DNA from: Flavobacterium sp.
Lineage (GTDB): Bacteria; Bacteroidota; Bacteroidia; Flavobacteriales; Flavobacteriaceae
Direction of reading: 5' to 3'
DNA length: 64,000 bases
NCBI GenBank assembly: GCA_023251135.1
Contig: JAHEZJ010000001.1
Span: forward strand, 95,047 to 159,046
Shown in pieces: positions 10,304-18,908 of this stretch (position 1 is the first letter of the stretch; each line of letters begins with the position of its first letter). A model generated the notes under the pieces. That model made no database searches and had not been told where the DNA came from. It saw nothing but the letters and a program-made list of their open reading frames with translations. The position numbers were made by a program, and so were the translations under genes.

Positions 10304-10781
10304 AATTAACCCTTGCTTTTAGAAGCAAATGTCAGATAGCCGTCATTAGCGGTCAATTTGTTTCCAAACAATCCTGATTCTTTTCATTTATTTTCATTCT
10401 AAAAAACAAAAAATACAGTTCTTGGATGTCGTATTATTTCCATTAAAATTTTACAGCTAATCAAACCCGTCAAACGCATTGAAACCCCTTTAAAAAGTGT
10501 TCGTATTTGCCCTTTCACAAACTCAAAAAAGAATTAAAAATTAACAATTATTGCCGTTTTTATTGATTTTGTTACATTTTTAAAACCAAAAAACCATATT
10601 TCATAGTGATTTATAGGGGATTCCGCTGACTATTAAAAACAAAAGCCGTCCGTTAAAAATTAATCCGAAAAAGAAAAATAAAACCCATTTGGTATTCCTT
10701 TTACGATCCAAAAACGATCATACAAAAGCCAATCGCAATTTGTATTTTCAGTTTGGGTATCGTATATAATGAAATATTGAA
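10304..10781. other. Long intergenic region upstream of leuC
   Basis: About 480 bases without a supportable gene. Only very short open frames are present on either strand. I see no leader peptide rich in Leu codons and no clear T-box or riboswitch. It must carry the DUF417 promoter (minus) and possibly regulatory sites for the leucine genes. Confidence 0.5.
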
Positions 10782-10812
10782 ATTGACCACCTTGCAGCTT
10801 TTTCTAATTTTG
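10782..10812 (+). promoter_or_regulatory. Probable promoter of the leu genes
   Basis: ATTG (10782-10785), a 19-base spacer, then TAATTTTG (10805-10812). This fits the Bacteroidota consensus TTTG-N19-TAnnTTTG well. It is 64 bases before the leuC start, giving a 5' leader of about 55 bases. Confidence 0.55.
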
Positions 10813-10875
10813 CTTTCCTATTATATAAGCAGGAAGTTGCTGTGATTATAGAAATTACAATTAAAAAAATAAAAA

Positions 10876-12270
10876 ATGAGTAAGACATTATTTGACAAAG
10901 TATGGGATTCACATGTAGTGCGTAAAATTGAAGATGGACCAGATGTGTTTTTTATTGACCGCCATTTCATTCACGAAGTTACAAGTCCTGTTGCTTTTTT
11001 AGGATTGAAAGCCAGAGGCGTTACTGTTTTATACCCGGAACGTACTTTTGCAACTGCAGACCACAATACACCAACGATTAACCAACATTTACCAGTTCAG
11101 GATCCGTTATCAGCTAATCAGCTTCAGGCTCTTGAAGACAATGCCAATGAATACGGGATTTCACACTGGGGATTGGGGCATATTAAAAATGGAATTGTGC
11201 ACGTAGTAGGTCCTGAAAACGGAATTACTTTGCCAGGTGCTACTATTGTTTGCGGAGATTCACACACCTCTACTCATGGTGCTTTTGGAGCTATTGCTTT
11301 TGGTATCGGAACCTCTGAAGTTGAAATGGTACTTTCTACTCAATGTATCATGCAGCCAAAACCAAAGAAAATGCGTATCAACGTAAACGGTCAATTAAGC
11401 AAAGGTGTTGGTCCAAAAGACGTTGCTCTTTATATTATTGCTCAGTTAACCACTTCTGGCGGAACGGGCTATTTTGTTGAATATGCCGGTGATGTTTTTG
11501 AAAATATGACGATGGAAGGCCGTATGACGGTTTGTAACCTTAGTATTGAAATGGGTGCGAGAGGCGGAATGATCGCTCCTGATCAGACTACTTTTGATTT
11601 CCTTGAAGGAAAATTATATGCTCCAAAAGGGGAAGCCTGGACTAAAGCTGTTGCCTACTGGAAAACATTAAAAACAGATGCGGACGCTATTTTTGACGCC
11701 GAATTGAACATCAACGCTGCAGATATTGAACCAATGATTACTTACGGTACTAACCCTGGAATGGGAATTGGTATCTCCAAACATATCCCGAATGCCAACC
11801 AGGTTGAAGGCGGTGCCGAAACTTACAAAAAATCTTTGGCTTACATGGGATTCAGTGAAGACGATGTGATGATTGGAAAGCCAATTGATTATGTTTTCTT
11901 AGGAAGCTGTACCAACGGACGTATTGAAGATTTCAGGGCTTTCGCCGAAATTGTAAAAGGAAGAAAAAAAGCAGATAACGTTACAGCCTGGTTAGTTCCC
12001 GGTTCTCATGTTGTGGAAGCTCAAATTAAAGAAGAAGGTATTTTAGACATTCTTACGGATGCCGGTTTTGTATTACGTCAGCCGGGTTGTTCTGCCTGTT
12101 TAGCGATGAACGATGATAAGGTTCCTGCCGGAAAATATGCAGTAAGTACTTCTAACCGAAATTTTGAAGGCCGTCAGGGTCCAGGTTCAAGAACCTTATT
12201 AGCAAGTCCGATTATGGCTGCCGCTGCCGCTGTTACCGGAAAACTAACAGACCCGAGAGAGCTCTTTTAA
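10876..12270 (+). CDS. leuC: 3-isopropylmalate dehydratase, large subunit
   Basis: This 464-residue protein is the large subunit of the aconitase-type enzyme that isomerises 2- to 3-isopropylmalate in leucine synthesis. It shows the 4Fe-4S ligands: a Cys in [11 protein letters not shown] (about residue 346) and the CSACLAM pair near 409-412, plus [12 protein letters not shown]. Length is normal for LeuC. It is the first gene of the leu cluster and works with LeuD, encoded 153 bases downstream. Confidence 0.96.
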   Translation: MSKTLFDKVWDSHVVRKIEDGPDVFFIDRHFIHEVTSPVAFLGLKARGVTVLYPERTFATADHNTPTINQHLPVQDPLSANQLQALEDNANEYGISHWGLGHIKNGIVHVVGPENGITLPGATIVCGDSHTSTHGAFGAIAFGIGTSEVEMVLSTQCIMQPKPKKMRINVNGQLSKGVGPKDVALYIIAQLTTSGGTGYFVEYAGDVFENMTMEGRMTVCNLSIEMGARGGMIAPDQTTFDFLEGKLYAPKGEAWTKAVAYWKTLKTDADAIFDAELNINAADIEPMITYGTNPGMGIGISKHIPNANQVEGGAETYKKSLAYMGFSEDDVMIGKPIDYVFLGSCTNGRIEDFRAFAEIVKGRKKADNVTAWLVPGSHVVEAQIKEEGILDILTDAGFVLRQPGCSACLAMNDDKVPAGKYAVSTSNRNFEGRQGPGSRTLLASPIMAAAAAVTGKLTDPRELF

Positions 12271-12423
12271 TTCTTGCTATAAGCTTTAAGCAATAGGCTT
12301 TAAGCTTATAACAGATTTTCAAAAAAAAGGCTCACAGCTAATAGCTCACTGCATAAAGCAAACAAAATAATACACTGTAGGAAAAGCCTAAAGCTTATAG
12401 CCTACAGCCTAAAGCAAACAAAA
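12271..12423. repeat. Palindromic repeat cluster between leuC and leuD
   Basis: The gap is filled with iterations of AAGCTTTAAGC, AGGCTTTAAGCTTATA and their complements (GCCTAAAGCTTATAGCC). The copies near 12277-12312 are inverted relative to those near 12385-12415, so the transcript could fold across the gap. No coding potential is seen. Confidence 0.6.
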
Positions 12424-13020
12424 ATGGCATACGATAAATTTAATATACTTACCAGCAGCGCAGTGCCGCTGCCAATTGAAAACGTAGATACCGATCAAAT
12501 CATTCCGGCTCGTTTTCTGAAAGCGACTAAACGTGAAGGCTTTGGAGACAACCTGTTTAGAGACTGGAGATACAACGGAGACGATACTCCAAAAGCCGAT
12601 TTCGTTTTAAACGACTCAACCTATAGCGGAAAAATTCTTGTTGGAGGAAAAAACTTCGGTTCAGGATCTTCAAGAGAGCACGCTGCCTGGGCAGTTTACG
12701 ATTACGGTTTTAGAGCTGTAGTTTCAAGTTTCTTTGCGGATATCTTCAAAGGAAACTGTTTGAATATTGGAGTTTTGCCGGTTCAGGTGAGTCCTGAATT
12801 TGCAGATACCATTTTCAAAGCAATCGAAGCTGATCCTAAAACTGAATTAGAAATCAACTTACCAAATCAAACGATTACTTTATTGACGACAGGCCAACAG
12901 GAATCATTTGCAATTAACGGTTACAAAAAGAACAACATGATCAATGGTTTTGACGACATTGATTATTTACAAAATATTAAAGAAGAAATTGTGGCTTTTG
13001 CCGATAAACTTCCTTATTAA
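12424..13020 (+). CDS. leuD: 3-isopropylmalate dehydratase, small subunit
   Basis: This 198-residue protein is the swivel-domain subunit that completes the isopropylmalate isomerase with LeuC. It has the characteristic [13 protein letters not shown] (about residues 20-32) and the [12 protein letters not shown] motif (about 80-91) that binds substrate. Length is normal. It is followed by a terminator-like hairpin, so readthrough or a second promoter may be needed for the next gene. Confidence 0.96.
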   Translation: MAYDKFNILTSSAVPLPIENVDTDQIIPARFLKATKREGFGDNLFRDWRYNGDDTPKADFVLNDSTYSGKILVGGKNFGSGSSREHAAWAVYDYGFRAVVSSFFADIFKGNCLNIGVLPVQVSPEFADTIFKAIEADPKTELEINLPNQTITLLTTGQQESFAINGYKKNNMINGFDDIDYLQNIKEEIVAFADKLPY

Positions 13021-13042
13021 AAAATCAAGTCCAGTCCCTTGA

Positions 13043-13080
13043 GGCCCGGTAGGTTTTTTTTTAAATCTGTCGGGTCTTTA
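13043..13080 (+). terminator. Terminator-like hairpin after leuD
   Basis: CCCGGTAGGTTT (13045-13056) pairs with AAATCTGTCGGG (13063-13074) when G-U pairs are allowed, with a T run in the loop and TCTTT after. It belongs to the CCCGACAGGTTT palindrome family also found at 59328 and 61164. Confidence 0.5.
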
Positions 13081-13140
13081 TCACTTAAACCAAACAACAC
13101 AACAACAATTTACCTGTAGAAAGGAATTTCGAAAATCAAT

Positions 13141-14661
13141 ATGGAAAAGAGAAAAATTGAAATAATGGATACAACACTCCGCGACGGCGAACAAACCTCG
13201 GGAGTATCATTTTCTGCTGCAGAAAAACTGACCATTGCACAATTACTATTGGATGAATTAAATATTGACCGAATCGAAATTGCCTCTGCACGTGTAAGTG
13301 AGGGAGAATTTCAGGCCGTAAAAGGCATTACCACCTGGGCAGCCGAAAAAGGATATATCGATCGCATCGAAGTTTTATCGTTTGTAGACGGCGGCGTTTC
13401 AATAGAATGGATGAAAAAAGCAGGTGCAAGAGTCCAGAATTTATTGACTAAAGGTTCGCTGAATCACCTCACCCATCAATTAAAAAAAACACCCGAACAG
13501 CATTTTGCTGAAATTGCACACATCGTTACTTTAGCAAAAGAAAACAATATCGATACCAATGTGTATTTAGAAGACTGGAGCAACGGAATGCGAAATTCTC
13601 CTGACTATGTTTTTCAATTTCTGGATTTCCTGGCAACTCAACCTATTAAACGAATTTTACTTCCGGATACGCTGGGGGTATTAATTCCGTCTTTGACTTT
13701 CGAATTCCTTTCAAAAATCAGAGCCCGATACCCTAAAATCCATTTTGATTTCCATGCCCATAACGACTACGACTTAAGCGTTGCTAATGTCATGGAAGCT
13801 ATAAAAGCCGGTATCAACGGACTTCATGTAACCGTAAACGGAATGGGCGAACGTGCTGGAAATGCACCGCTCGAAAGCACAGTAGCCGTAATAAACGACT
13901 ATCTGCCAGAGGTAAGCATCAACATCAAAGAGACTTCGTTATACAGTGTAAGCAAACTGGTAGAAACTTTTACAGGTTACAGAATCCCTGCCAACAAACC
14001 AATTGTTGGAGACAATGTTTTTACCCAAACTGCCGGAATTCATGCGGACGGGGACAATAAAAACAATTTATACTTTAATGATTTGCTTCCGGAGCGCTTT
14101 GGAAGAAAACGAAAATATGCTTTAGGAAAAACTTCGGGAAAAGCCAATATCGAAAAAAACCTTCAGGAATTAGGTTTAAAACTAAATCAGGAAGATTTGA
14201 AGCTGGTTACCCAAAGAATCATCGAACTGGGCGACAAAAAAGAGACCGTAACAAAGGAAGATCTTCCCTACATTATTTCTGATGTTCTGGACAGTCATAC
14301 CTATGAAGAAAGAATAAAAATCGAATCCTATATATTAGTTCACTCCAAAGGAATGCGTCCGTCAACGACTTTATGCCTGAAATTCGGAGATGAAATCATC
14401 GAAGAGAATGCTCAGGGCGACGGTCAGTTTGACGCTTTTATGAATGCCTTATCCAAGATCTATAAAAGCAAAAAACTAACACTTCCTAAATTGATTGACT
14501 ACGCGGTAAGAATCCCCCCGGGAAGCAGTTCCGATGCTTTGTGCGAAACTATTATCACCTGGGTAAACAACGAAAAAGAATTTAAAACAAGAGGTCTGGA
14601 TTCAGATCAAACGGTCGCAGCCATTATTGCTACTCAAAAAATGTTGAATATAGTTACTTAA
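13141..14661 (+). CDS. 2-isopropylmalate synthase family protein (LeuA/citramalate synthase-like)
   Basis: This 506-residue protein joins acetyl-CoA to a 2-oxo acid, presumably the first committed step of leucine synthesis. The TIM-barrel part shows TTLRDGEQTSG (residues 11-21) and metal-binding HAHND near 205-209. The C-terminal third is an alpha-isopropylmalate-synthase-type regulatory domain. It sits between leuD and leuB, which favours the LeuA role. The divergent sequence (SARVSEGEF) leaves citramalate synthase possible, so I give no symbol. Confidence 0.8.
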   Translation: MEKRKIEIMDTTLRDGEQTSGVSFSAAEKLTIAQLLLDELNIDRIEIASARVSEGEFQAVKGITTWAAEKGYIDRIEVLSFVDGGVSIEWMKKAGARVQNLLTKGSLNHLTHQLKKTPEQHFAEIAHIVTLAKENNIDTNVYLEDWSNGMRNSPDYVFQFLDFLATQPIKRILLPDTLGVLIPSLTFEFLSKIRARYPKIHFDFHAHNDYDLSVANVMEAIKAGINGLHVTVNGMGERAGNAPLESTVAVINDYLPEVSINIKETSLYSVSKLVETFTGYRIPANKPIVGDNVFTQTAGIHADGDNKNNLYFNDLLPERFGRKRKYALGKTSGKANIEKNLQELGLKLNQEDLKLVTQRIIELGDKKETVTKEDLPYIISDVLDSHTYEERIKIESYILVHSKGMRPSTTLCLKFGDEIIEENAQGDGQFDAFMNALSKIYKSKKLTLPKLIDYAVRIPPGSSSDALCETIITWVNNEKEFKTRGLDSDQTVAAIIATQKMLNIVT

Positions 14662-14665
14662 TATA

Positions 14666-14761
14666 AAGGGACAAAGGTTCAGAGGAACAGAGGCTCAAAG
14701 GTTTTCAATCTTTGTCTTTTTGTAGCTTTGAACCTTTGAACCTTTGCCTCTATGAACCTTA
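14666..14761. repeat. Inverted repeat between the leuA-like gene and leuB
   Basis: ACAAAGGTTCAGAGG and GCTCAAAGGTT on the left arm are complemented by CTTTGAACCTTTGAACC and TTTGCCTCTATGAACCTT on the right arm, with a T-rich centre. It is another palindromic intergenic element inside the leu operon. Confidence 0.6.
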
Positions 14762-14785
14762 AATAAAACGAAATACAAAAAAATA

Positions 14786-15847
14786 ATGAAATTTAATATA
14801 GCCCTATTAGCAGGAGACGGAATTGGTCCTGAGGTCATAAATGAAGCCGTAAAAGTATCTGATGCTATTGCAAAAAAATTCAATCACGAAATAACATGGA
14901 CACCAGCCTTAACAGGAGCATGCGCAATCGATGCGGTTGGAATTCCTTATCCTGACGAGACTCACGAAATATGTATGAAAGCCGATGCGGTTTTATTTGG
15001 TGCAATAGGGCATCCAAAATACGATAACGATCCAAGCGCACCCGTTCGTCCGGAGCAAGGTTTGTTGCTGATGCGTAAAAAATTAGGATTGTTCGCCAAT
15101 GTACGCCCAACCTTTACCTTCCCTTCTTTAATTGACAATTCTCCTTTAAAAAGAGAAAGAATCGAAGGAACTGATCTGGTTTTCTTAAGAGAGCTAACAG
15201 GAGGAATTTACTTTGGAGAAAAAGGAAGAAGAGACAACGGAGATACTGCCTTTGACAACTGCGTTTATACGAGAGCCGAGGTGCAGCGCTTAGCAAAGAA
15301 AGGTTTTGAACTGGCGATGACCCGTAGCAAAAAACTGTGCTGTGTTGACAAAGCAAACGTTCTGGAAACTTCCCGCCTATGGAGAGAAACGGTTCAGGCA
15401 ATGGAAAAAGACTATCCGGAAGTTACTGTATCTTACGAATTTGTAGACGCTGTTGCCATGCGTTTGGTACAATGGCCAAATTCATACGATGTCTTGATTA
15501 CGGAGAATCTATTTGGTGACATTTTAACCGATGAAGCTTCTGTAATTTCAGGCTCTATGGGATTAATGCCTTCTGCCTCTGTCGGAGAACACACTTCCTT
15601 ATACGAACCAATTCACGGATCCTATCCACAAGCTACAGGATTGAATATTGCAAATCCACTGGCTACTATTTTATCTGCTGCCATGATGTTTGAAGATGCC
15701 TTTGGATTAAAAGACGAAGCGGAGGCAATTAGAGCCGTTGTCAACAAATCTCTGGAAGAAGGAATTGTGACAGAAGATTTAGCTCCAAAAGACACCAAAG
15801 CATACAAAACCAGCGAGGTTGGAGATTGGCTTGTTGCTAACTTATAG
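14786..15847 (+). CDS. leuB: 3-isopropylmalate dehydrogenase
   Basis: This 353-residue NAD-dependent enzyme oxidatively decarboxylates 3-isopropylmalate in leucine synthesis. It has LLAGDGIGPEV at the N terminus, the RKKLGLFANVRP substrate loop, Tyr in RELTGGIYFGEKG, the metal-binding aspartates in FGDILTDEASVISGSMG, and the NAD-site motif EPIHGSYPQATG. Length is normal. It is the last gene of the leu cluster and is followed by two strong hairpins. Confidence 0.96.
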   Translation: MKFNIALLAGDGIGPEVINEAVKVSDAIAKKFNHEITWTPALTGACAIDAVGIPYPDETHEICMKADAVLFGAIGHPKYDNDPSAPVRPEQGLLLMRKKLGLFANVRPTFTFPSLIDNSPLKRERIEGTDLVFLRELTGGIYFGEKGRRDNGDTAFDNCVYTRAEVQRLAKKGFELAMTRSKKLCCVDKANVLETSRLWRETVQAMEKDYPEVTVSYEFVDAVAMRLVQWPNSYDVLITENLFGDILTDEASVISGSMGLMPSASVGEHTSLYEPIHGSYPQATGLNIANPLATILSAAMMFEDAFGLKDEAEAIRAVVNKSLEEGIVTEDLAPKDTKAYKTSEVGDWLVANL

Positions 15848-15854
15848 TTGATTA

Positions 15855-15910
15855 TTTTGTTTCAGGTTTCAGGTTTCAAGTTGTCTTGGAACCTGAAACC
15901 TGAAACAAAA
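15855..15910. repeat. 21-bp perfect inverted repeat after leuB
   Basis: TTTTGTTTCAGGTTTCAGG continues two more bases on the left (15855-15875) and is matched exactly by its complement at 15890-15910, with a 14-base loop. The arm is itself an iterated TTTCAGG word. It may form an extra hairpin ahead of the true terminator. Confidence 0.75.
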
Positions 15911-15940
15911 AAAAGGGATCAACGCAAGTTGATCCCTTTT
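15911..15940. terminator. Bidirectional terminator between leuB and the RRM gene
   Basis: AAAAGGGATCAAC, GCAA tetraloop, GTTGATCCCTTTT: a perfect 13-bp stem with A and T tracts on both sides, placed between convergent genes. Confidence 0.88.
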
Positions 15941-15959
15941 ATATATTTAGAAAAAAATA

Positions 15960-16310
15960 TTAATATCCTCCTCTGTTACCACCACGGTCATTTCCACCAC
16001 GGTTGTTTCCGTAACCTCCGCGAGAATCACCTCCACGGTTGTTATTGAAGCTTCTTCTCTCACCTTCAGGTTTCGGCTCAGATTTATTAACTACAATTGC
16101 ACGACCTTGAACAGTAGCTCCGTTCAATTCATCAATTGCTTTTTGAGCTTCAGCATCGTTTGGCATCTCAACAAAACCAAAACCTTTGCTTCTTCCTGTA
16201 AATTTATCAGTAATGATTTTAACTGAATCTACTGCTCCGTAAGCCTCGAAAGACTCTCTTAAATCTGCTTCCTCAATACTGAATGGAAGGCTTCCAACAA
16301 AAATGTTCAT
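15960..16310 (-). CDS. Glycine-rich RNA-binding protein (RRM)
   Basis: This 116-residue protein has one RNA recognition motif (residues 1-80) with RNP2 (IFVGSL, 3-8) and RNP1 (KGFGFVEM, about 42-49). A tail rich in Gly, Arg and Asn follows (RGG repeats, about 88-116). Such proteins bind single-stranded RNA and are often linked to cold adaptation in bacteria. The RGG tail is a common low-complexity RNA-binding region. The gene is monocistronic. Confidence 0.92.
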   Translation of the reverse strand: MNIFVGSLPFSIEEADLRESFEAYGAVDSVKIITDKFTGRSKGFGFVEMPNDAEAQKAIDELNGATVQGRAIVVNKSEPKPEGERRSFNNNRGGDSRGGYGNNRGGNDRGGNRGGY

Positions 16311-16444
16311 ATGTACTTATTTATAATAATGTAGCAAATGTAGTCTTATTTTTCTGTAATCTACTATATATTAGTTTATTTATGTTTTTATTTTGATTTA
16401 AAAAAACAGAAATCAACAAAACCAAACCATCGCAAATTAAAACG

Positions 16445-16927
16445 CTAATTTTCAAATGTTGTCGAAATTGGAATTTTGTAAAAAACACCTTCCGTAAAAC
16501 TAACTTTTGGTTTTTCGGTATTCTTTTCATCCTCATTTAAGGCAGTAAACTTAAACGTTCCTGAGATCGTTTTGTTCTCGGCATTATACTCGGTAATCAC
16601 AATTTGCCCATCCCCTTTATTTGCACCTGTAGAAAACCGGGACGGTGTCGACGATTGTGTATTTAAGTAAGTTGCGATCGTTATATTGTCACGCCCCAGT
16701 ATGTAGGTTTGTGCTGTTGGCTCCGGAACTTTTAAAATTACTTTTTCAAATCCGAGATCACCCTCGATAATAAAACCGCCGTTCGCAGTACTGGAAGCAT
16801 TATAATTCGCAGCACGCCAAAACACATTCTCCTTTAAGCTTTGAAAAGCGGGATTATTAAATTTTACATCTTCAGAACAAGAGGAAACGATAAAAAGCAG
16901 TAATACCAAAGAAATTATTTTTTTCAT
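16445..16927 (-). CDS. Small lipoprotein, DUF6252-like
   Basis: This 160-residue protein begins MKKIISLVLLLFIVSSCSED, a lipoprotein signal with the cysteine at about residue 17. The remainder is beta-rich with FWRAANYNA near the start and TISGTFKF near the end, a pattern I associate with the DUF6252 group. The start at 16927 is chosen over one seven codons upstream because the signal peptide begins there. Function is unknown. Confidence 0.7.
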   Translation of the reverse strand: MKKIISLVLLLFIVSSCSEDVKFNNPAFQSLKENVFWRAANYNASSTANGGFIIEGDLGFEKVILKVPEPTAQTYILGRDNITIATYLNTQSSTPSRFSTGANKGDGQIVITEYNAENKTISGTFKFTALNEDEKNTEKPKVSFTEGVFYKIPISTTFEN

Positions 16928-17067
16928 ATCACGGTGAATTTGAGGCAAAAATACCTCATTTAAGGATAATTAATTAAAAATTGAAGTTAAAAAGGACAAA
17001 AAGCCATAGAAATACAGCTGAAATGCATTTAATTATGATTTCGAACGTATAATTCATAAAAAAATTA

Positions 17068-17075
17068 TATCTTTG
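17068..17075 (+). promoter_or_regulatory. -7 box of the rpsP-rimM operon
   Basis: TATCTTTG followed by CG matches TAnnTTTG and lies 49 bases before the rpsP start codon. The -33 region is poor. Confidence 0.5.
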
Positions 17076-17124
17076 CGCCCTTAATTAACAGGGGTCGAGT
17101 ACCTCAAAATTTAATCATACGATT

Positions 17125-17694
17125 ATGTCAGTAAAAATTAGATTACAAAGACACGGTAAAAAAGGAAAACCTTTTTACTGGGTTGTAGCTGCAGATGCAC
17201 GCTCAAAAAGAGATGGTAAATACTTAGAGAAAATCGGTACTTACAATCCAAACACAAACCCGGCAACTATCGACTTAAACCTTGATAGCGCAGTTAAATG
17301 GTTACACAATGGTGCACAACCAACTGATACTGCTAGAGCAATTCTTTCTTACAAAGGTGCTTTATTGAAACACCACCTTGATGGAGGTATCCGTAAAGGA
17401 GCTTTAACTCAAGAGCAAGCTGACGCTAAATTAGCTGCTTGGTTAGAGGCTAAAGCTGGAAAAGTTGATGCTAAAAAAGACGGTTTAACAAAAGCACAAG
17501 CTGATGTTAAAGCTAAAGCTTTAAAAGCAGAACAAGAAGTTAACGCTAAACGTTTAGCTGCCGCAGCTCAGGCTGAAGCTGACGCTATCGCTGCTGCAAC
17601 TCCTGCAGCTGAAGAAGTTACTGAAGTTGAAGCTGATGCTACTGCTGAAGAAGCTCCTGCTGCTGAAGAGAATAACGAAACAACTGAAGCATAA
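17125..17694 (+). CDS. rpsP: 30S ribosomal protein S16, long-tailed form
   Basis: The first 80 residues or so are canonical S16 (SVKIRLQRHGKKGKPFYWVV, then DGKYLEKIGTYNP), a small-subunit assembly protein. At 189 residues it is more than twice the E. coli length. The extra C-terminal half is rich in Ala, Lys and Glu, ending in an acidic tail (EVEADATAEEAPAAEENNET). Such extensions are usual in Bacteroidota. It is cotranscribed with rimM, 15 bases downstream. Confidence 0.97.
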   Translation: MSVKIRLQRHGKKGKPFYWVVAADARSKRDGKYLEKIGTYNPNTNPATIDLNLDSAVKWLHNGAQPTDTARAILSYKGALLKHHLDGGIRKGALTQEQADAKLAAWLEAKAGKVDAKKDGLTKAQADVKAKALKAEQEVNAKRLAAAAQAEADAIAAATPAAEEVTEVEADATAEEAPAAEENNETTEA

Positions 17695-17709
17695 TTTTAG
17701 CCAGCGAGA

Positions 17710-18234
17710 ATGCGTAAAGAAGAATGTTTTTATTTAGGTAAAATCGCTAAAAAATTTAGTTTCAAAGGTGAAGTTCTGGCTTATTTAGACACGGACGAAC
17801 CTGAGTTATACGAAAATCTGGAATCAGTGTTTGTTGAATGCAACAAACACTTGGTTCCTTTTTTTATTGAAACAAGTTCTTTACATAAAAACGATTTCTT
17901 AAGAATCCGTTTTGAAGATGTAAACACAGAAGAAGATGCAGATGCCCTGCTTGGCAATGCGATCTATCTTCCTTTAAGCATGTTGCCAAAACTTTCCGGC
18001 AACAAGTTTTATTTCCATGAAGTAATCGGTTTTGAAATCGAAGACCAGCGTTTAGGCGTTTTTGGAAAAATCGCTGCTGTAAATGATACGACAGCACAAC
18101 CACTTTTTGAAGTTTTGAATGGCGAAGTCGAAATGTTAATTCCGATGATCGATCAATTCCTGGTAAAAATAGACCGTGAAAACAAAAAGGTCATCATGAA
18201 TTTACCTGGAGGATTGGTAGAGATGTATCTTTAA
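17710..18234 (+). CDS. rimM: Ribosome maturation factor RimM
   Basis: This 174-residue protein helps late 30S maturation around the 16S rRNA head and binds S19. It has the N-terminal RimM beta-barrel (YLGKIAKKFSFKGEVLAYL) and a C-terminal PRC-barrel domain (about residues 95-172) ending in MNLPGGLVEMYL. Its place right after rpsP is the conserved arrangement. Confidence 0.95.
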   Translation: MRKEECFYLGKIAKKFSFKGEVLAYLDTDEPELYENLESVFVECNKHLVPFFIETSSLHKNDFLRIRFEDVNTEEDADALLGNAIYLPLSMLPKLSGNKFYFHEVIGFEIEDQRLGVFGKIAAVNDTTAQPLFEVLNGEVEMLIPMIDQFLVKIDRENKKVIMNLPGGLVEMYL

Positions 18235-18238
18235 GTCT

Positions 18239-18300
18239 AGAAATTCCAAAGCTCAAATTCCAAATTCCAAGCCTAAAAAGAAATTCCAAATTCCAAAGGG
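18239..18300. repeat. Left arm of the AATTCCAAATTCCAA repeat around the four-helix gene
   Basis: Iterations of AAATTCCAAATTCCAA occur here. The complementary word (TTGGAATTTGGAATTT) is found at 18852-18906, on the other side of the four-helix-bundle gene. The two arms can pair and enclose that gene in a stem. Confidence 0.65.
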
Positions 18301-18416
18301 ATACCAAACTTATTCATTAATATGTTTTTGAAAGAAAAAACTTATATTAATTGTTTTTTTGCTACCTTTAAATCTTAACAACTAAGGTTTTAAATTAAAA
18401 AAATGGAATTTATACG

Positions 18417-18767
18417 ATGAGCAAACCATACGATTTAGAAGAGAGAACTTTTTTGTTTGCAAAAGAATGCAGAAACTACATCAGAAGTCTGTCAAAAACG
18501 ATATCAAATATTGAAGATGGTAAACAACTCATAAGATCATCTGGTTCGATTGGAGCGAATTATATTGAAGCAAACGAAAAGCTTGGAGATAAAGATTTAA
18601 TATTCAGACTTAAAATTTCCCGGAAAGAGGCCAAAGAATCTAAGTATTGGCTGAGATTATTACACGAATTAAATCCTGATCAGAGAATCGCTTCAGACTC
18701 TTTATTATTCGAAATAGAAGAATTGCGAAAAATTCTATCGGCAATAATCACTAAAACATCAAAATAA
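18417..18767 (+). CDS. Four-helix bundle protein (23S rRNA intervening-sequence protein family)
   Basis: This 116-residue protein shows the family signature: the YDLEERTFLFAKECRNYIR helix, then IRSSGSIGANYIEANE, LKISRKEAKESKYWLRLL and a last helix around FEIEELRKILSAIITKT. Relatives are encoded inside 23S rRNA intervening sequences, act as accessory proteins of diversity-generating retroelements, or stand alone in Bacteroidota genomes. Biochemical function is unknown; nucleic-acid binding is likely. No reverse transcriptase or rRNA is nearby. It lies between inverted repeat arms. Confidence 0.9.
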   Translation: MSKPYDLEERTFLFAKECRNYIRSLSKTISNIEDGKQLIRSSGSIGANYIEANEKLGDKDLIFRLKISRKEAKESKYWLRLLHELNPDQRIASDSLLFEIEELRKILSAIITKTSK

Positions 18768-18851
18768 TTAATTAGAATTTTAGTCTTATTTTTGCATCTT
18801 AAAATAAGCCTTCCACATACAACTTAAATCGGAACTTAGATCTTCTTCTTT

Positions 18852-18906
18852 GGAATTCCCTCTTGTTTGGTTGGAATTTGGAATTTAAAAAAATTGGAAT
18901 TTCTCT
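18852..18906. repeat. Right arm of the repeat around the four-helix gene
   Basis: TTGGAATTCCC, TTGGAATTTGGAATTT and TTGGAATTTC form the inverted counterpart of the 18239-18300 arm. It ends three bases before the chosen start of the downstream methyltransferase, so in-frame codons upstream of that start are repeat sequence. Confidence 0.65.
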
Positions 18907-18908
18907 AT

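Noticed and set aside
10304..10875. Leucine leader peptide or T-box attenuator before leuC
   Set aside because: I found no short frame rich in Leu codons and no T-box-like antiterminator; only a Bacteroidota promoter is convincing.
18417..18767. Accessory gene of a diversity-generating retroelement
   Set aside because: The four-helix protein is related to such accessory proteins, but no reverse transcriptase, template repeat or variable repeat is present nearby.
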